From the NCBI RefSeq assembly GCF_014295035.1, contig NZ_CP060404.1:1220001-1284000 (forward strand): a stretch of 64,000 nt of DNA, read 5' to 3'. Position numbers and translations under genes: made by a program. The DNA is from Streptomyces buecherae. GTDB taxonomy: Bacteria; Actinomycetota; Actinomycetes; Streptomycetales; Streptomycetaceae. The notes beneath the pieces are model-generated. The model was not told the DNA's origin. It worked only from the letters and a program-made list of their open reading frames with translations, and searched no databases. Position 1 is the stretch's first letter, and each line of letters opens with the position of its first letter. This document shows, piece after piece, positions 51,923 to 61,276 of the stretch.

Positions 51923-53153
51923 CCGCGGTCACCTTGCCCTCGGCCGTGCCGTTGCCCGTGGAGCCCTGCGCGGCGTCCTTGTTCACGTCACCCTGATCCG
52001 TGTCGCTCTTGTCGCTCTTGTTCGTAGCGCCCCGGTCCGCGGCGTCCTTGCCCAGGTGTGGGCCCGGTGGCGCGGCGGTGGGCTCGGCGGTCTGGGTGGG
52101 CTCGCCGAGTACGGCCAGCAGTCGGGCGGCCGGTACGAGCCCGATCAGCTCGCCCGCCTCGTCCACCACGGCGACCGGCTCGGAGCTGGCCGAGCAGGGC
52201 GCGAACAGCTCGATGATCGGGGTGTCGGCCAGGACGGTGGCCGGCGCCGCGGCCAGCATCTCGCGCGCGGTGCGCGGCGTGGCGCCGTCCGCGCCGGCGA
52301 GCGCGCTGGCGGGCTCGGCCATGATGGCGCCCGCGGTGAGCACCCGGGAGCGGTCCACGTCCTGGGTGAAGGAGGCCACGTAGTCGTTGGCCGGGGTGAC
52401 CAGGATGTCCTGCGCGTTGCCGATCTGGACGATCCGGCCGTCGCGCATCACGGCGATCTGGTCGCCGAGCCGCATGGCCTCGTTGAGGTCGTGGGTGATG
52501 AAGACGATGGTCTTCTTGAGCCGCTTCTGGAGTTCCAGGAGCTGGTCCTGCATGTCGCGCCGGATCAGCGGGTCGAGCGCGCTGAACGACTCGTCCATCA
52601 GGAGCAGGTCGGCGTCGGTGGCCAGCGCGCGGGCCAGGCCCACGCGCTGCTGCATGCCGCCGGAGAGCTCGTCGGGCCAGGAGTTCTCCCAGCCGGCGAG
52701 GCCGGCCAGCTCCAGAGCCTCCTTGGCGCGCGCCTCGCGGTCGGCGCGGGGCATGCCCTGCACCTCGAGCCCGTAGGCCGCGTTCTCCAGCACGCTGCGG
52801 TGCGGGAAGAGCGCGAAGTGCTGGAACACCATGCTGATCTTCCGCGAGCGCACCTCGCGCAGCTCGCGCGCGCTCAACCGGGTCAGGTCCGTGCCGTCGT
52901 AGAGCACCTGCCCCGCGGTCGGCTCAAGGAGGCCGTTCAACATGCGCAGCAGGGTCGACTTGCCCGATCCGGACAGTCCCATGACAACGAATATCTGGCC
53001 CGCCTCGACGGCGAACGACGCGTCGATCACGGCCGCCGTCGTTCCCTGGGAGCGCAGCTCGTCACGGCTAGCACCGCCCTCCAGGGCGGTCACGGCCGCC
53101 TTCGGTCGCCTACCGAAGACCTTGTACAAGTGCTCGGCTCGCAGCCTGGACAC
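51915..53153 (-). CDS. Glycine betaine ABC transporter ATPase with C-terminal CBS domain (OpuAA/ProV type)
   Basis: The 412-residue ATPase has Walker A GLSGSGKST, Q-loop VFQHFALFPH, signature LSGGMQQRVGLARAL, Walker B LLLMDESFSALD and switch His in FITHDLNEAM. An N-terminal extension typical of ProV (HLYKVFGRRPKAAV) and a CBS-like sensor region (VLADTPIIELFAPCSASSEP, then VAVVDEAGELIGLVPAARLL) flank it, the latter sensing ionic strength in homologues. The C-tail is Asp/Lys/Gly-rich. GTG 53153 has GAGAGG 5 bases upstream. First gene of the operon; the promoter must be in 53154-53395. Confidence 0.93.
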   Translation of the reverse strand: MSRLRAEHLYKVFGRRPKAAVTALEGGASRDELRSQGTTAAVIDASFAVEAGQIFVVMGLSGSGKSTLLRMLNGLLEPTAGQVLYDGTDLTRLSARELREVRSRKISMVFQHFALFPHRSVLENAAYGLEVQGMPRADREARAKEALELAGLAGWENSWPDELSGGMQQRVGLARALATDADLLLMDESFSALDPLIRRDMQDQLLELQKRLKKTIVFITHDLNEAMRLGDQIAVMRDGRIVQIGNAQDILVTPANDYVASFTQDVDRSRVLTAGAIMAEPASALAGADGATPRTAREMLAAAPATVLADTPIIELFAPCSASSEPVAVVDEAGELIGLVPAARLLAVLGEPTQTAEPTAAPPGPHLGKDAADRGATNKSDKSDTDQGDVNKDAAQGSTGNGTAEGKVTAGA

Positions 53154-53395
53154 ATACACCTCTCGGGTCGAACTCAAGAAACGACCCAGCCCCCGGTGGG
53201 GGCTTCCCGCCGGGGGGCGAGAGACAGGTCGTGGAGCGGGCGGTTTCGGCCCGCCTGACCACGTGCCCAATGCAATAGTTGAATGCGCTACAGGGTCCGC
53301 TCCGGGACGGCGCCTGCCCGGAAGGTCCCGGAGCAAACCCTTTGTGTCCCACCTCACAAACGCCGCCCGTCTGATCGGTACGGCATGATCGGGCC

Positions 53396-54343
53396 GTGAC
53401 CCGACGCCTGATGCTCCTCGACACCGCCTCCCTGTACTTCCGCGCCTACTTCGGCGTGCCCGACTCGGTGCGCGCCCCGGACGGCACGCCGGTCAACGCC
53501 GTGCGGGGGCTCCTCGACTTCATCGCCCGCCTGGTGGACGACCACCGCCCGGACGACCTGGTCGCCTGCATGGACGCCGACTGGCGGCCCCAGTGGCGGG
53601 TCGACCTCATCCCCTCGTACAAGGCGCACCGGGTCGCCGACGAGCCGGCCGCCCCGCAGGGCGAGCACGTGCCGCACTCGGGCGACTACGAGGAGGAGGT
53701 CCCCGACACCCTCGCGCCGCAGGTGCCGGTGATCGAGGAGGTGCTGGACGCCATCGGCATCGCCCGGGTCGGCGTGGCCGGCTACGAGGCGGACGACGTG
53801 ATCGGCACCCTCGCCACGCGCGCGAGCGGCCCGGTGGACATCGTCACCGGCGACCGCGACCTGTACCAGCTCGTCAGCGACGAGCGGCGGGCCCGCGTGC
53901 TCTACCCGCTCAAGGGCGTGGGCACGCTCCAGGCCGTGGACGAGGCGTGGCTGCGCGGGAAGTACGGCGTGGACGGCTCCGGCTACGCGGACCTGGCCCT
54001 GCTGCGCGGCGACCCCAGCGACGGCCTGCCGGGCGTGTCCGGCATCGGCGAGAAGACGGCCGCCAAGCTGCTGGCCGCCTACGGCGACCTCGCCGGCATC
54101 ACGGCCGCCGCGGCCGACCCGACGTCCAAGCTCACCCCCACCCAGCGCCGGCGGCTGGCCGAGGCCGCGGACTACCTCGCCGTCGCGCCGCGCGTGGTCC
54201 GCGTCGACACCGACGTCCCGCTCCCCGCCTTCGACCCGGCCCTGCCCACCGCCCCGCGCCACCCCGCCGCGCTGGACGCGTTGACCGAGCGCTGGGGCCT
54301 GGGCACGTCGCTGAGCAGGGTGCTCGCCGTTCTCGCGAGATAA
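53396..54343 (+). CDS. 5'-3' exonuclease (FEN/PolA N-terminal type)
   Basis: The 315-residue metal-dependent nuclease contains LLDTASLYFRAYFGVP, PSYKAHRVADEP (Tyr/Lys/Arg of the active site), YEADDVIGTLATRA, DIVTGDRDLYQLVSD and the helix-two-turn-helix GDPSDGLPGVSGIGEKTAAK. The acidic residues of the D-D-D/E centre are present. It resembles the stand-alone exonucleases that accompany PolA in actinobacteria. GTG 53396 is divergent from the betaine operon. TAA ends it just 4 bases before an iron box. Confidence 0.9.
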   Translation: MTRRLMLLDTASLYFRAYFGVPDSVRAPDGTPVNAVRGLLDFIARLVDDHRPDDLVACMDADWRPQWRVDLIPSYKAHRVADEPAAPQGEHVPHSGDYEEEVPDTLAPQVPVIEEVLDAIGIARVGVAGYEADDVIGTLATRASGPVDIVTGDRDLYQLVSDERRARVLYPLKGVGTLQAVDEAWLRGKYGVDGSGYADLALLRGDPSDGLPGVSGIGEKTAAKLLAAYGDLAGITAAAADPTSKLTPTQRRRLAEAADYLAVAPRVVRVDTDVPLPAFDPALPTAPRHPAALDALTERWGLGTSLSRVLAVLAR

Positions 54344-54347
54344 GCTG

Positions 54348-54366
54348 TTAGGTTAGGTAATCCTAA
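54348..54366 (+). promoter_or_regulatory. Iron box (DmdR1/IdeR operator)
   Basis: TTAGGTTAGGTAATCCTAA matches the actinobacterial iron box TTAGGTTAGGCTAACCTAA at 16 of 19 positions. It ends 22 bases before the siderophore-interacting protein start and predicts repression by iron-loaded DmdR1/IdeR. Confidence 0.88.
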
Positions 54367-54388
54367 CTTCCCTTTCCCAGGAGGCATC

Positions 54389-55249
54389 GTGACAGAGCGT
54401 CCGGCCCGCAAGCAGCCGCAGCTCCACCGGGGACAGGTGATCCGCACCGAGCGGCTCACCCCCCACATGGTGCGCGTGGTGCTCGGCGGCACGGGGCTGG
54501 CGAACTTCAGCGCGGGCGAGTGGAGCGACCACTACGTCAAGCTGCTGTTCCCGATCGAGGGCGTGACCTACCCCAAGCCCTTCGACATCCAGCAGATCCG
54601 CGCCGACATGCCGCGCCACCAGTGGCCGGTGACCCGCACGTACACGGTGCGCACCTGGGACCCGGTCAGCCGCGAGCTGGCGATCGACTTCGTGGTGCAC
54701 GGCGACGAGGGCGTGGCCGGGCCGTGGGCCACCAGCGTCAAGGCGGGCGAGGAGATCTTCTTCCTCGGCCCCGGCGGCGCGTACGCCCCCTCTCCCGACG
54801 CCGACTGGCACCTGATCGCCGGCGACGAGAGCGCGCTGCCCGCCATCGCCGCCGCCCTGGAACGGCTGGCGGCCAGCGAGAACCCGGCGCCGGCCCACGT
54901 GTTCGTCGAGGTGGCGGACGAGGCCGAGCGCCAGCCGCTGGCCGAGGTGCCGGGCGCCACCGTGCACTGGCTCCACCGCGACGGCGCCCGCGTCGGCGCC
55001 AAGCTGACCCAGGCGGTACGCGACCTCGCCTTCCCGCCCGGCGTCCCGCACGCCTTCGTGCACGGCGAGGCCGGCTTCGTGAAGGAACTCCGCCGCCAAC
55101 TGCGCGTCGAACACCAGATCCCGCGCGAGCGGCTGTCGATCTCCGGCTACTGGCGCCTCGGCCACAACGAGGACGGCTGGCAGGCGGCCAAGCAGGAGTG
55201 GAACCAGCAGGTGGAGGCGGAGCAGGAGCGCGGGCAGGCCGGCGCCTAG
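54389..55249 (+). CDS. Siderophore-interacting protein (FAD-dependent ferric-siderophore reductase)
   Basis: The 286-residue flavoprotein of the ViuB/FscN family has the FAD-binding RTYTVRTWDP motif preceded by RHQWPVT, FVVHGDEGVAGPWA, the NAD(P)-binding LIAGDESALPAIAAAL and the C-terminal GYWRLGHNEDGW signature. It reduces imported ferric siderophores in the cytoplasm to release iron. GTG 54389 has AGGAGG 4 bases upstream. The iron box places it under iron control, consistent with function. No siderophore synthesis or uptake genes are adjacent. Confidence 0.94.
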   Translation: MTERPARKQPQLHRGQVIRTERLTPHMVRVVLGGTGLANFSAGEWSDHYVKLLFPIEGVTYPKPFDIQQIRADMPRHQWPVTRTYTVRTWDPVSRELAIDFVVHGDEGVAGPWATSVKAGEEIFFLGPGGAYAPSPDADWHLIAGDESALPAIAAALERLAASENPAPAHVFVEVADEAERQPLAEVPGATVHWLHRDGARVGAKLTQAVRDLAFPPGVPHAFVHGEAGFVKELRRQLRVEHQIPRERLSISGYWRLGHNEDGWQAAKQEWNQQVEAEQERGQAGA

Positions 55250-55289
55250 ACCCGCGCCGCCCGCCTCCCCGTACGCCCGGTTCCCGCTC

Positions 55290-55337
55290 GGGACGGTCCC
55301 CGTTCGGGACGGTCCGCGTACGGGACGGTCCCCGTAC
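55290..55337. repeat. Three tandem copies of a 16-bp palindrome-rich unit
   Basis: Units GGGACGGTCCCCGTTC, GGGACGGTCCGCGTAC and GGGACGGTCCCCGTAC follow one another. Each contains the palindromic GGGAC-G-GTCCC. They lie between convergent genes just before the terminator. Confidence 0.9.
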
Positions 55338-55358
55338 GGGCGGCCCCGATCCACGACA

Positions 55359-55404
55359 GCGCCCGGCGCGCCGCGTCCCCGTCGGGGAGCGGCGCGCCGG
55401 GCGC
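55359..55404. terminator. Bidirectional terminator between the siderophore-interacting protein and helicase genes
   Basis: Perfect 16-bp stem GCGCCCGGCGCGCCGC with a second internal stem TCCCC / GGGGA, the longest GC-only hairpin in the right half of the window. Confidence 0.85.
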
Positions 55405-55471
55405 AGGTGGTGGGCGGCGGACACATCGGCCAGGCCAGGCCGCCCAGCGGGGCGAGCGCCGGCCCGCCGGC

Positions 55472-58303
55472 TCAGCCCACCGACGAGTAGGCCACGACCC
55501 CGCGTCGCAGGCCGTCCACGGCCCTGCGGGCGTTGCGCGCCACGGTGCCCTCCGGCGGGGCGGCCACGGCGATCTGCCCCAGCACGTCGATGAGCTGCTT
55601 GCACCAGCGCACGAAGTCGCCGGCCGGCATCTCCACCTCGCGCAACACGTCGTCCAGACCGTGTCCGGAGGCCCAGCGGTAGGCCGCCCAGGCGAAGCCG
55701 AGGTCCGGCTCGCGTTGGCCGACGCCCTCCGCCTGGTTGATCCGGTGGTTCTCCTCCAGCGCGTCGAGGCGGCCCCAGATCCGCACCATCTCGGTGAGCG
55801 CCTGCTTCGACTCCCCGGTGGGCAGCTTGGGCGCCACCGCGTCGTCCGCCGCCCGCGCCTCGTAGACCAGCGCCGACGCGCACGCCGCCAGCTCCGCGGG
55901 CTTCAGGCCCTCCCAGACCCCGTCCCGCAGGCACTCGCTGGCCAGCAGGTCCAGCTCGCCGTAGAGCCGCGCCAGCCGCTTCCCGTCCTCGGTGACCTCG
56001 TCGTCCTGGAGGTAACCCAGCTCGGTCAGCAGCGCACAGATCCGGTCGAAGGTGCGCGCGATGGTGTTCGTACGCCCCTCGATGCGCCGCTCGAGCTGCC
56101 GGGTGTCCCGCCGCAGCCGGTGGTACCGCTCGGCCCACCGGGCGTGGTCCTCACGCTCCGCGCAGCCGTGGCAGGGGTGGGCCCGGATTTCCGTGCGCAG
56201 CCTGCTGATCTCGGTGTCGTCGGCCGCCGCCGAGCGCTCCTTACGGCGGCGGTGCGGCTCGTGGTGGCCGGCCTTGGTACGCAGCGCGGAGGCCAGGTCG
56301 CGACGCGACTGCGGGCTGCGCGCGTTGAACGACTTGGGGATGCGCATCCGCTCCAGCGCCTCCACCGGAACCGGGAAGTCCATCGCCGCCAGCCGCTTGA
56401 CCTGCCGCTCCGCGGTGAGCACCAGCGGACGTGGCCCGTCGTGGTACTCGAAGCCGCCACGGTGCCCGCCCGCGCGCCCCGCGGGCAACCCGGGGTCGAG
56501 CACCAGGGCGAGCCCGGCGTACTTCCCCGCCGGCACCTGGATCACGTCGCCCGGCTTGAGCTTCTCCAGCGCCGTGGCCGCCGCCGCACGGCGCTGCGCC
56601 GCGCCCTGCTTGGCCAGCTCCGTCTCCCGGTCGCTCAGCTCGCGCCGCAGCCGGGAGTACTCCTCGAAGTCGCCGAGGTGGCAGGTCATCGACGCCCGGT
56701 AGCCCTCCAGACCCTCCTCGTTGCGCTGCACCTGCCGCGAGATGCCGACGACCGCCTTGTCCGCCTGGAACTGCGCGAACGAGGTCTCCAGGAGTTCGCG
56801 CGAGCGGTGCCGACCGAACTGCGAGACCAGGTTGACGGCCATGTTGTACGAGGGGCGGAAGGAAGAGCGCAGCGGGTAGGTGCGGGTGCCCGCGAGGCCG
56901 GCGAGCGCCGTCGGGTCCATCGCGCGCTGCCACAGCACCACCGCGTGGCCCTCGATATCGATGCCTCGCCGCCCCGCGCGGCCGGTGAGCTGCGTGTACT
57001 CGCCGGGGGTGATGTCGGCGTGCTGCTCGCCGTTCCACTTGACCAGCTTCTCGAGGACCACCGACCGCGCCGGCATGTTGATGCCCAGCGCCAGCGTCTC
57101 GGTCGCGAACACCGCCTTGACCAGGCCCTTGACGAAGAGTTCCTCGACGACCTCCTTGAAGGTCGGCAGCATCCCCGCGTGGTGGGCGGCGATCCCCCGC
57201 TCCAGGCCCTCGAGCCACTCGTAGTAGCCCAGCACGTGCAGGTCCTCGTCGGGGATGGACGCCGTACGCTCCTCGACGATGGTCCGCACCCGGGCCCGCG
57301 CCGCGTCGTCGTTCAGCCGCAGCCCCGCGAACAGGCACTGCTGCACGGCCGCCTCGCAGCCCGCGCGGCTGAAGATGAAGGTGATGGCGGGGAGCAGCCC
57401 CTCCGCGTCCAGCCGGTCGATCACCTCGGGTCTGCTCGGGGTCCAGATCCGGCTGCGCTGGCGGCGCTCGCGCTCCCGGTCGGCCTCCCGCATGGAGCGA
57501 CCGCGCCGCTTGTCCCCGCCGAAGCTGGGGCGGCTGTTCTCCATCCGGGCCAGCCGCACCAGGTCGGGGTTGACCTCGCGCCGGCCGGTGCCGGGCTGGC
57601 CCTCGGGGCTGTCCTTCTCCTCGAAGAGGTCGTATATCCGCCGGCCGGCGAGCACGTGCTGCCACAGCGGGACCGGGCGGTGCTCGGAGACGATCACCTC
57701 GGTGTCGCCGCGCACCGTGTCCAGCCAGTCACCGAACTCCTCGGCGTTGGAGACGGTCGCGGAGAGCGAGACCAGCGTCACCGACTCCGGCAGGTGGATG
57801 ATGACCTCTTCCCAGACCGCGCCCCGGAACCGGTCGGAGAGGTAGTGCACCTCGTCCATGACGACGTACCCGAGGCCGTCGAGGGAGCGGGAGCCCGCGT
57901 AGAGCATGTTGCGCAGCACCTCGGTGGTCATCACGACCACCGGTGCCTCGGAGTTCACGCTGTTGTCGCCGGTCAGCAGGCCGACCTTCTCGGCGCCGTA
58001 GCGCTCCACGAGGTCGCTGTACTTCTGGTTCGACAGCGCTTTGATGGGCGCGGTGTAGAAGCACTTGCGGCCCCGGGTGAGGGCCAGGTGGACGGCGAAC
58101 TCGCCCACGATCGTCTTACCGGAGCCGGTGGGGGCGGCGACCAGGACGCCCTTGCCGGCTTCGAGTGCTTGGCACGCCTCGATCTGGAACGGATCGAGGC
58201 CAAATTCGTACATCTCGCGGAACGGAGCGAGAGCCGTGGCCTGGTCGGCCGCCCGGAGGCGGGCCTGGGCGTATCGCTCGGCGGGAGATAGCTCGTCGGT
58301 CAT
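55472..58303 (-). CDS. Ski2-like DEAD/DEAH-box helicase (HelY type)
   Basis: About 943 residues. Helicase motifs: Q-region FGLDPFQIEACQAL, Walker A APTGSGKT (residues 58-65), APIKALSNQKYSDL, DEVH in VVMDEVHYLSDRFRG, VSLSATVSNAEEFGDWL, and motif VI TQLTGRAGRRGIDIEGHAVV. The C-terminal part contains the DSHCT-like helical domain (ATEDGKRLARLYGELDLL-type sequence). Actinobacterial HelY proteins are RNA helicases of this Ski2/Mtr4 group. ATG 58303 starts MTDELSPAERY; an earlier in-frame GTG at 58336 is not supported by a ribosome site. Confidence 0.93.
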   Translation of the reverse strand: MTDELSPAERYAQARLRAADQATALAPFREMYEFGLDPFQIEACQALEAGKGVLVAAPTGSGKTIVGEFAVHLALTRGRKCFYTAPIKALSNQKYSDLVERYGAEKVGLLTGDNSVNSEAPVVVMTTEVLRNMLYAGSRSLDGLGYVVMDEVHYLSDRFRGAVWEEVIIHLPESVTLVSLSATVSNAEEFGDWLDTVRGDTEVIVSEHRPVPLWQHVLAGRRIYDLFEEKDSPEGQPGTGRREVNPDLVRLARMENSRPSFGGDKRRGRSMREADRERERRQRSRIWTPSRPEVIDRLDAEGLLPAITFIFSRAGCEAAVQQCLFAGLRLNDDAARARVRTIVEERTASIPDEDLHVLGYYEWLEGLERGIAAHHAGMLPTFKEVVEELFVKGLVKAVFATETLALGINMPARSVVLEKLVKWNGEQHADITPGEYTQLTGRAGRRGIDIEGHAVVLWQRAMDPTALAGLAGTRTYPLRSSFRPSYNMAVNLVSQFGRHRSRELLETSFAQFQADKAVVGISRQVQRNEEGLEGYRASMTCHLGDFEEYSRLRRELSDRETELAKQGAAQRRAAAATALEKLKPGDVIQVPAGKYAGLALVLDPGLPAGRAGGHRGGFEYHDGPRPLVLTAERQVKRLAAMDFPVPVEALERMRIPKSFNARSPQSRRDLASALRTKAGHHEPHRRRKERSAAADDTEISRLRTEIRAHPCHGCAEREDHARWAERYHRLRRDTRQLERRIEGRTNTIARTFDRICALLTELGYLQDDEVTEDGKRLARLYGELDLLASECLRDGVWEGLKPAELAACASALVYEARAADDAVAPKLPTGESKQALTEMVRIWGRLDALEENHRINQAEGVGQREPDLGFAWAAYRWASGHGLDDVLREVEMPAGDFVRWCKQLIDVLGQIAVAAPPEGTVARNARRAVDGLRRGVVAYSSVG

Positions 58304-58429
58304 CGTACGTACGAGCCTACCGGCCACCTCTGACAACGCACTCGATCTTTACCAGCACCTGGGACGCCACCGGCCCCGGCCGGAGTCCGCCCTCCCCCAC
58401 GGTCCGCTGCCACCCGGCCGCCCCGGAGG

Positions 58430-59320
58430 TCAGCCGCCCAGCAGCCGCACGGCGCCCGGCACGGTCACGGCCGTCAGCGGCAGCGGCCCCAGCGGCTCCC
58501 CGTCGGCGTAGCCGGTGAGCCCGGGCGCCGCCAGCGAGACCCGCGCCGCGCGGTAGGTGGTCACCGCCGGGTGGCCGAGATGCGTGCCCCGGTAGACCCG
58601 TGGGAAGACCCGCAGCAGCGTGCCGCGGGTGCACGGGCCGACGACCGTGATGTCGAAGAGCCCGTCGTCCAGCCGGGCACCGCCGCATATCCGCATCCCG
58701 CCGCCGTACGAGGTCCCGTTGCCGACCGCGATCAGCGTCGCCTCGACCTCCCGTTCGGGCCCGTCGTCCAGCCGCAGCCGGTACGGGAAGGTCCGCAGTC
58801 CGGCCAGTTCCGCGACCATCGCCAGGTCGTACCGGAAGCGGCCGGTGGGCCAGCGCATCCGGTTGCCGCGGTCGTTGACCCGGGAGTCGAAGCCGGAGGC
58901 GAGGACGGTGCCGAAGTACGTCTCGCCGGCGAGGCCGACGTCCACCGGCCGCCCGCCGTCGGACTTGAGGGAGGCCGCGATCAGTCGGGCCGCGGCGCCG
59001 GGGTCGCGCACCGGCAACCCGGTGGCCTGCGCGAAGTCGTTTCCGGTGCCCACCGCCACCACGCCGAGCGGGGTGCCGGTGCCGGCCACCGCCTGGAGCG
59101 CCAGCGAGGTCATGCCGTCGCCGCCGACCGCCACCAGCGCCCCCGTGCCGCCCGCGACCGCCGCGCGGGCCCGGCTCAGCGCGTCATCGGCGTCGGCGCC
59201 CAGCACCGTCCGCACGCGGAACCCCGCGTCGCGGAGCACCCGCGCGGCCGGCTGCGCGGCCCGCGCGCCACGGCCACGGCCCGCCGTTGGATTGACGAAG
59301 AGAGTGATGTCGCTGGTCAC
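58430..59320 (-). CDS. Diacylglycerol kinase-family lipid kinase
   Basis: The 296-residue kinase has ITLFVNPTAGRGRGARAA at the N-terminus, the nucleotide motif VAVGGDGMTSLALQAV, VVAVGTGNDFAQATGLP and the C-terminal beta domain GGARLDDGLFDITVVGP with a closing YADGEPLGPLPLTAVTVPG. The family phosphorylates diacylglycerol or related lipids (YegS/DgkB type). GTG 59320 starts the conserved domain. It lies between tatC upstream and the helicase gene downstream on the same strand. Confidence 0.92.
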   Translation of the reverse strand: MTSDITLFVNPTAGRGRGARAAQPAARVLRDAGFRVRTVLGADADDALSRARAAVAGGTGALVAVGGDGMTSLALQAVAGTGTPLGVVAVGTGNDFAQATGLPVRDPGAAARLIAASLKSDGGRPVDVGLAGETYFGTVLASGFDSRVNDRGNRMRWPTGRFRYDLAMVAELAGLRTFPYRLRLDDGPEREVEATLIAVGNGTSYGGGMRICGGARLDDGLFDITVVGPCTRGTLLRVFPRVYRGTHLGHPAVTTYRAARVSLAAPGLTGYADGEPLGPLPLTAVTVPGAVRLLGG

Positions 59321-59337
59321 GCACGGAATCTACCGGC

Positions 59338-60309
59338 TTATGTGAAGTCGTCGTAGCCGCTGCGCCGGCCCGCATCCGTGCCGCCGCGCTCATCGCCCGT
59401 CGCGCCGCCGGCCGAGACCGTCTCCACGTCGTCCACCGCCTCGGGGACGTGGCTCTGCGACGCCTCGTCGTCATCGACGCCGAAGTCGGGATCGTTGGCC
59501 CGCTGCTTGGCCTTGCGCCGGTCGTTGATGAGCGAGACGCCCACCGCGACGAAGTACAGCAGCGTGACGGGCCCGGCGAGGGCGAACATGCCCACCGGGT
59601 CGGTGCTCGGCGTCGCCAGGGCGCCGAACACGGTGATGCCCATGATCATGCCGCGCCACCAGCCGAGCATCCGGCGTCCGGTGACCACGCCACCGAAGTT
59701 GAGCAGCACCAGGACCAGCGGCAGTTCGAAGGCGAGACCGAAGACGACGACCATGCGGGTCAGCAGGTCGATGAAGTCGTCCAGGGGCAACAGGTTGTCG
59801 GCGCCCTCCGGGGTGAAGTCGAGCAGCACCTCGGCGGTCGTCGGGAGGATCGCGTACGCGAAGAAGCCGCCGCCCACGAAGAGCGGCACCCCGGCGGCCA
59901 CGAAGGCCATCGAGTACTTCTTCTCCTGCTTGTGCAGACCGGGCGCGAGGAACGCCCAGAGCTGGTACAGCCAGATCGGCGTGGCGAGCACCAGGCCGGT
60001 CATGAAGGAGACCTTGAGCATGATCGTGAACGGCGACAAAAGGCCGTTCACGGTGAAGTAAGCGCACTTCTGGTCGCCGTCCTTGGCGGCCTCCAGATCG
60101 GAGACGGAAAGACCGCCACAACCGACCGAGTCCAAGACCGGCTTCATCAGGAAGTCGACGATGTCCTTGTAGTAGAACAACGCGACGGCCGTCACCAGAC
60201 AGATCGCCAGGACCGCCTTGAGAAGCCTGTTGCGCAACTCACGCAGGTGCTCCGCGAGGGGCATCCGCCCCTCGGGGTCCTTCTCCTTCTTGCGGGCAGG
60301 CTTGAGCAA
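59338..60309 (-). CDS. tatC: Sec-independent protein translocase TatC
   Basis: The 323-residue protein has six membrane helices, the N-terminal signal-recognition region MPLAEHLRELRNRLLKAVLA (conserved Glu and Arg) and the FELPLVLVLLNFGGVVTG stretch. The C-terminal cytoplasmic tail is longer than in E. coli and acidic (FGVDDDEASQSHVPEAVDD), as in other Streptomyces. Start TTG 60309 has GAGGA 6 bases upstream. It follows tatA by 63 bases; together they receive twin-arginine substrates such as the GHL10 protein encoded at 2930-4240. Confidence 0.96.
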   Translation of the reverse strand: MLKPARKKEKDPEGRMPLAEHLRELRNRLLKAVLAICLVTAVALFYYKDIVDFLMKPVLDSVGCGGLSVSDLEAAKDGDQKCAYFTVNGLLSPFTIMLKVSFMTGLVLATPIWLYQLWAFLAPGLHKQEKKYSMAFVAAGVPLFVGGGFFAYAILPTTAEVLLDFTPEGADNLLPLDDFIDLLTRMVVVFGLAFELPLVLVLLNFGGVVTGRRMLGWWRGMIMGITVFGALATPSTDPVGMFALAGPVTLLYFVAVGVSLINDRRKAKQRANDPDFGVDDDEASQSHVPEAVDDVETVSAGGATGDERGGTDAGRRSGYDDFT

Positions 60310-60372
60310 CCCACGTCCTCATCTCGTGCGGCAGACGACGGCCGTCGGCCATCGCCTCAGTCGGCCCTGGAT

Positions 60373-60672
60373 TCAGCGCTTCGTCGTGTGGTCGCTCGGC
60401 TCGTTCACCGGGCGGGAGCTGCTCACGTCGCCCGGCGCCGCCTGGATGGTGCGGTGCCCACCGGCCTGGTCGGCGGTGTCTTCGGGGTGCGCCGGCTCGG
60501 CCGGGGCGGGCTGCTTGCCCTCCGACTTCATCGCCTTGGCCTCGCTCTTGAGGATGCGCGCGGACTTGCCGAGCGAACGGGCCATGTCCGGAAGCTTCTT
60601 CGCGCCAAAGAGCAGAATGACGACGACAAGAATGAGGATGATCTCGGGGGCACCGATCTTTCCACCGAACAT
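60373..60672 (-). CDS. tatA: Sec-independent protein translocase TatA
   Basis: The 99-residue protein has a short N-terminal membrane helix ([15 protein letters not shown]), the [15 protein letters not shown] hinge and amphipathic helix, and a disordered hydrophilic tail. The motif FGxKKLPxxA identifies TatA/E. ATG 60672 is preceded by AGAAGG-like purines. First gene of the tatA-tatC pair; the promoter should lie in 60673-60914, where I see no other gene. Confidence 0.95.
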   Translation of the reverse strand: MFGGKIGAPEIILILVVVILLFGAKKLPDMARSLGKSARILKSEAKAMKSEGKQPAPAEPAHPEDTADQAGGHRTIQAAPGDVSSSRPVNEPSDHTTKR

Positions 60673-60914
60673 AAGATTTACCTTCTCACCGAGGCGGCTG
60701 GGGTGGCTGTCCGACCGGTCGGACGCGGGAGTCCGGCAGCCGTTGTGGCAGCGATCGTAACGCGGCGGGGTAAACGGGTGGCAATCCCCGGGCGTACTCC
60801 CGATTGCGTCCCCGGGCCTCGATACCAGGGCCGCGCCCCTCAGCGTACCGTTCGTTTGTTCCCCAGAGCAGAGCGCCTGAACTGCGCTAACGCGGACGGG
60901 GGGTCGGACGGGGC

Positions 60915-61118
60915 TCAGCGCCGGCGCAGTCCGTCCACCTGAGCGGCGAGCGGGCCGGTGGCGCGTTCCAGGTCCTGCGAGGCCCGCGCGATCCGGTCCG
61001 AGCTCTCCCCCACCTGCCGCGCCAGCCGCCGCACCTCCCGGTACACCCGCGCCGCGAGGACGGCGAGAACGGCGAGTCCGCAGAACGCGAGGGCGATAGC
61101 AAGCATGGGCCAGAGCAT
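60915..61118 (-). CDS. Small membrane protein with coiled-coil tail
   Basis: The product is about 67 residues: one N-terminal membrane helix ([20 protein letters not shown]) followed by an amphipathic helix ([20 protein letters not shown], then [20 protein letters not shown]). The layout resembles short DUF948-like proteins. Start ATG 61118 or GTG 61139 cannot be decided. Function unknown; its place next to tatA is conserved in my recollection of Streptomyces genomes, not checked. Confidence 0.65.
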   Translation of the reverse strand: MLWPMLAIALAFCGLAVLAVLAARVYREVRRLARQVGESSDRIARASQDLERATGPLAAQVDGLRRR

Positions 61119-61276
61119 GGAAGGCAACCTACCGTTCACCCCGCCCGGCCAGGCAACCGCCCGCCGGCCCCACCGAACCGCCCCCGCTTCGCCCGCGGGT
61201 GACCCGGGTCACGACACCGCCGCCACCGCCCCGACCGGGGCCCGCCAGGCGCCGGCCCGACCGCGCCGTCGCGGCG

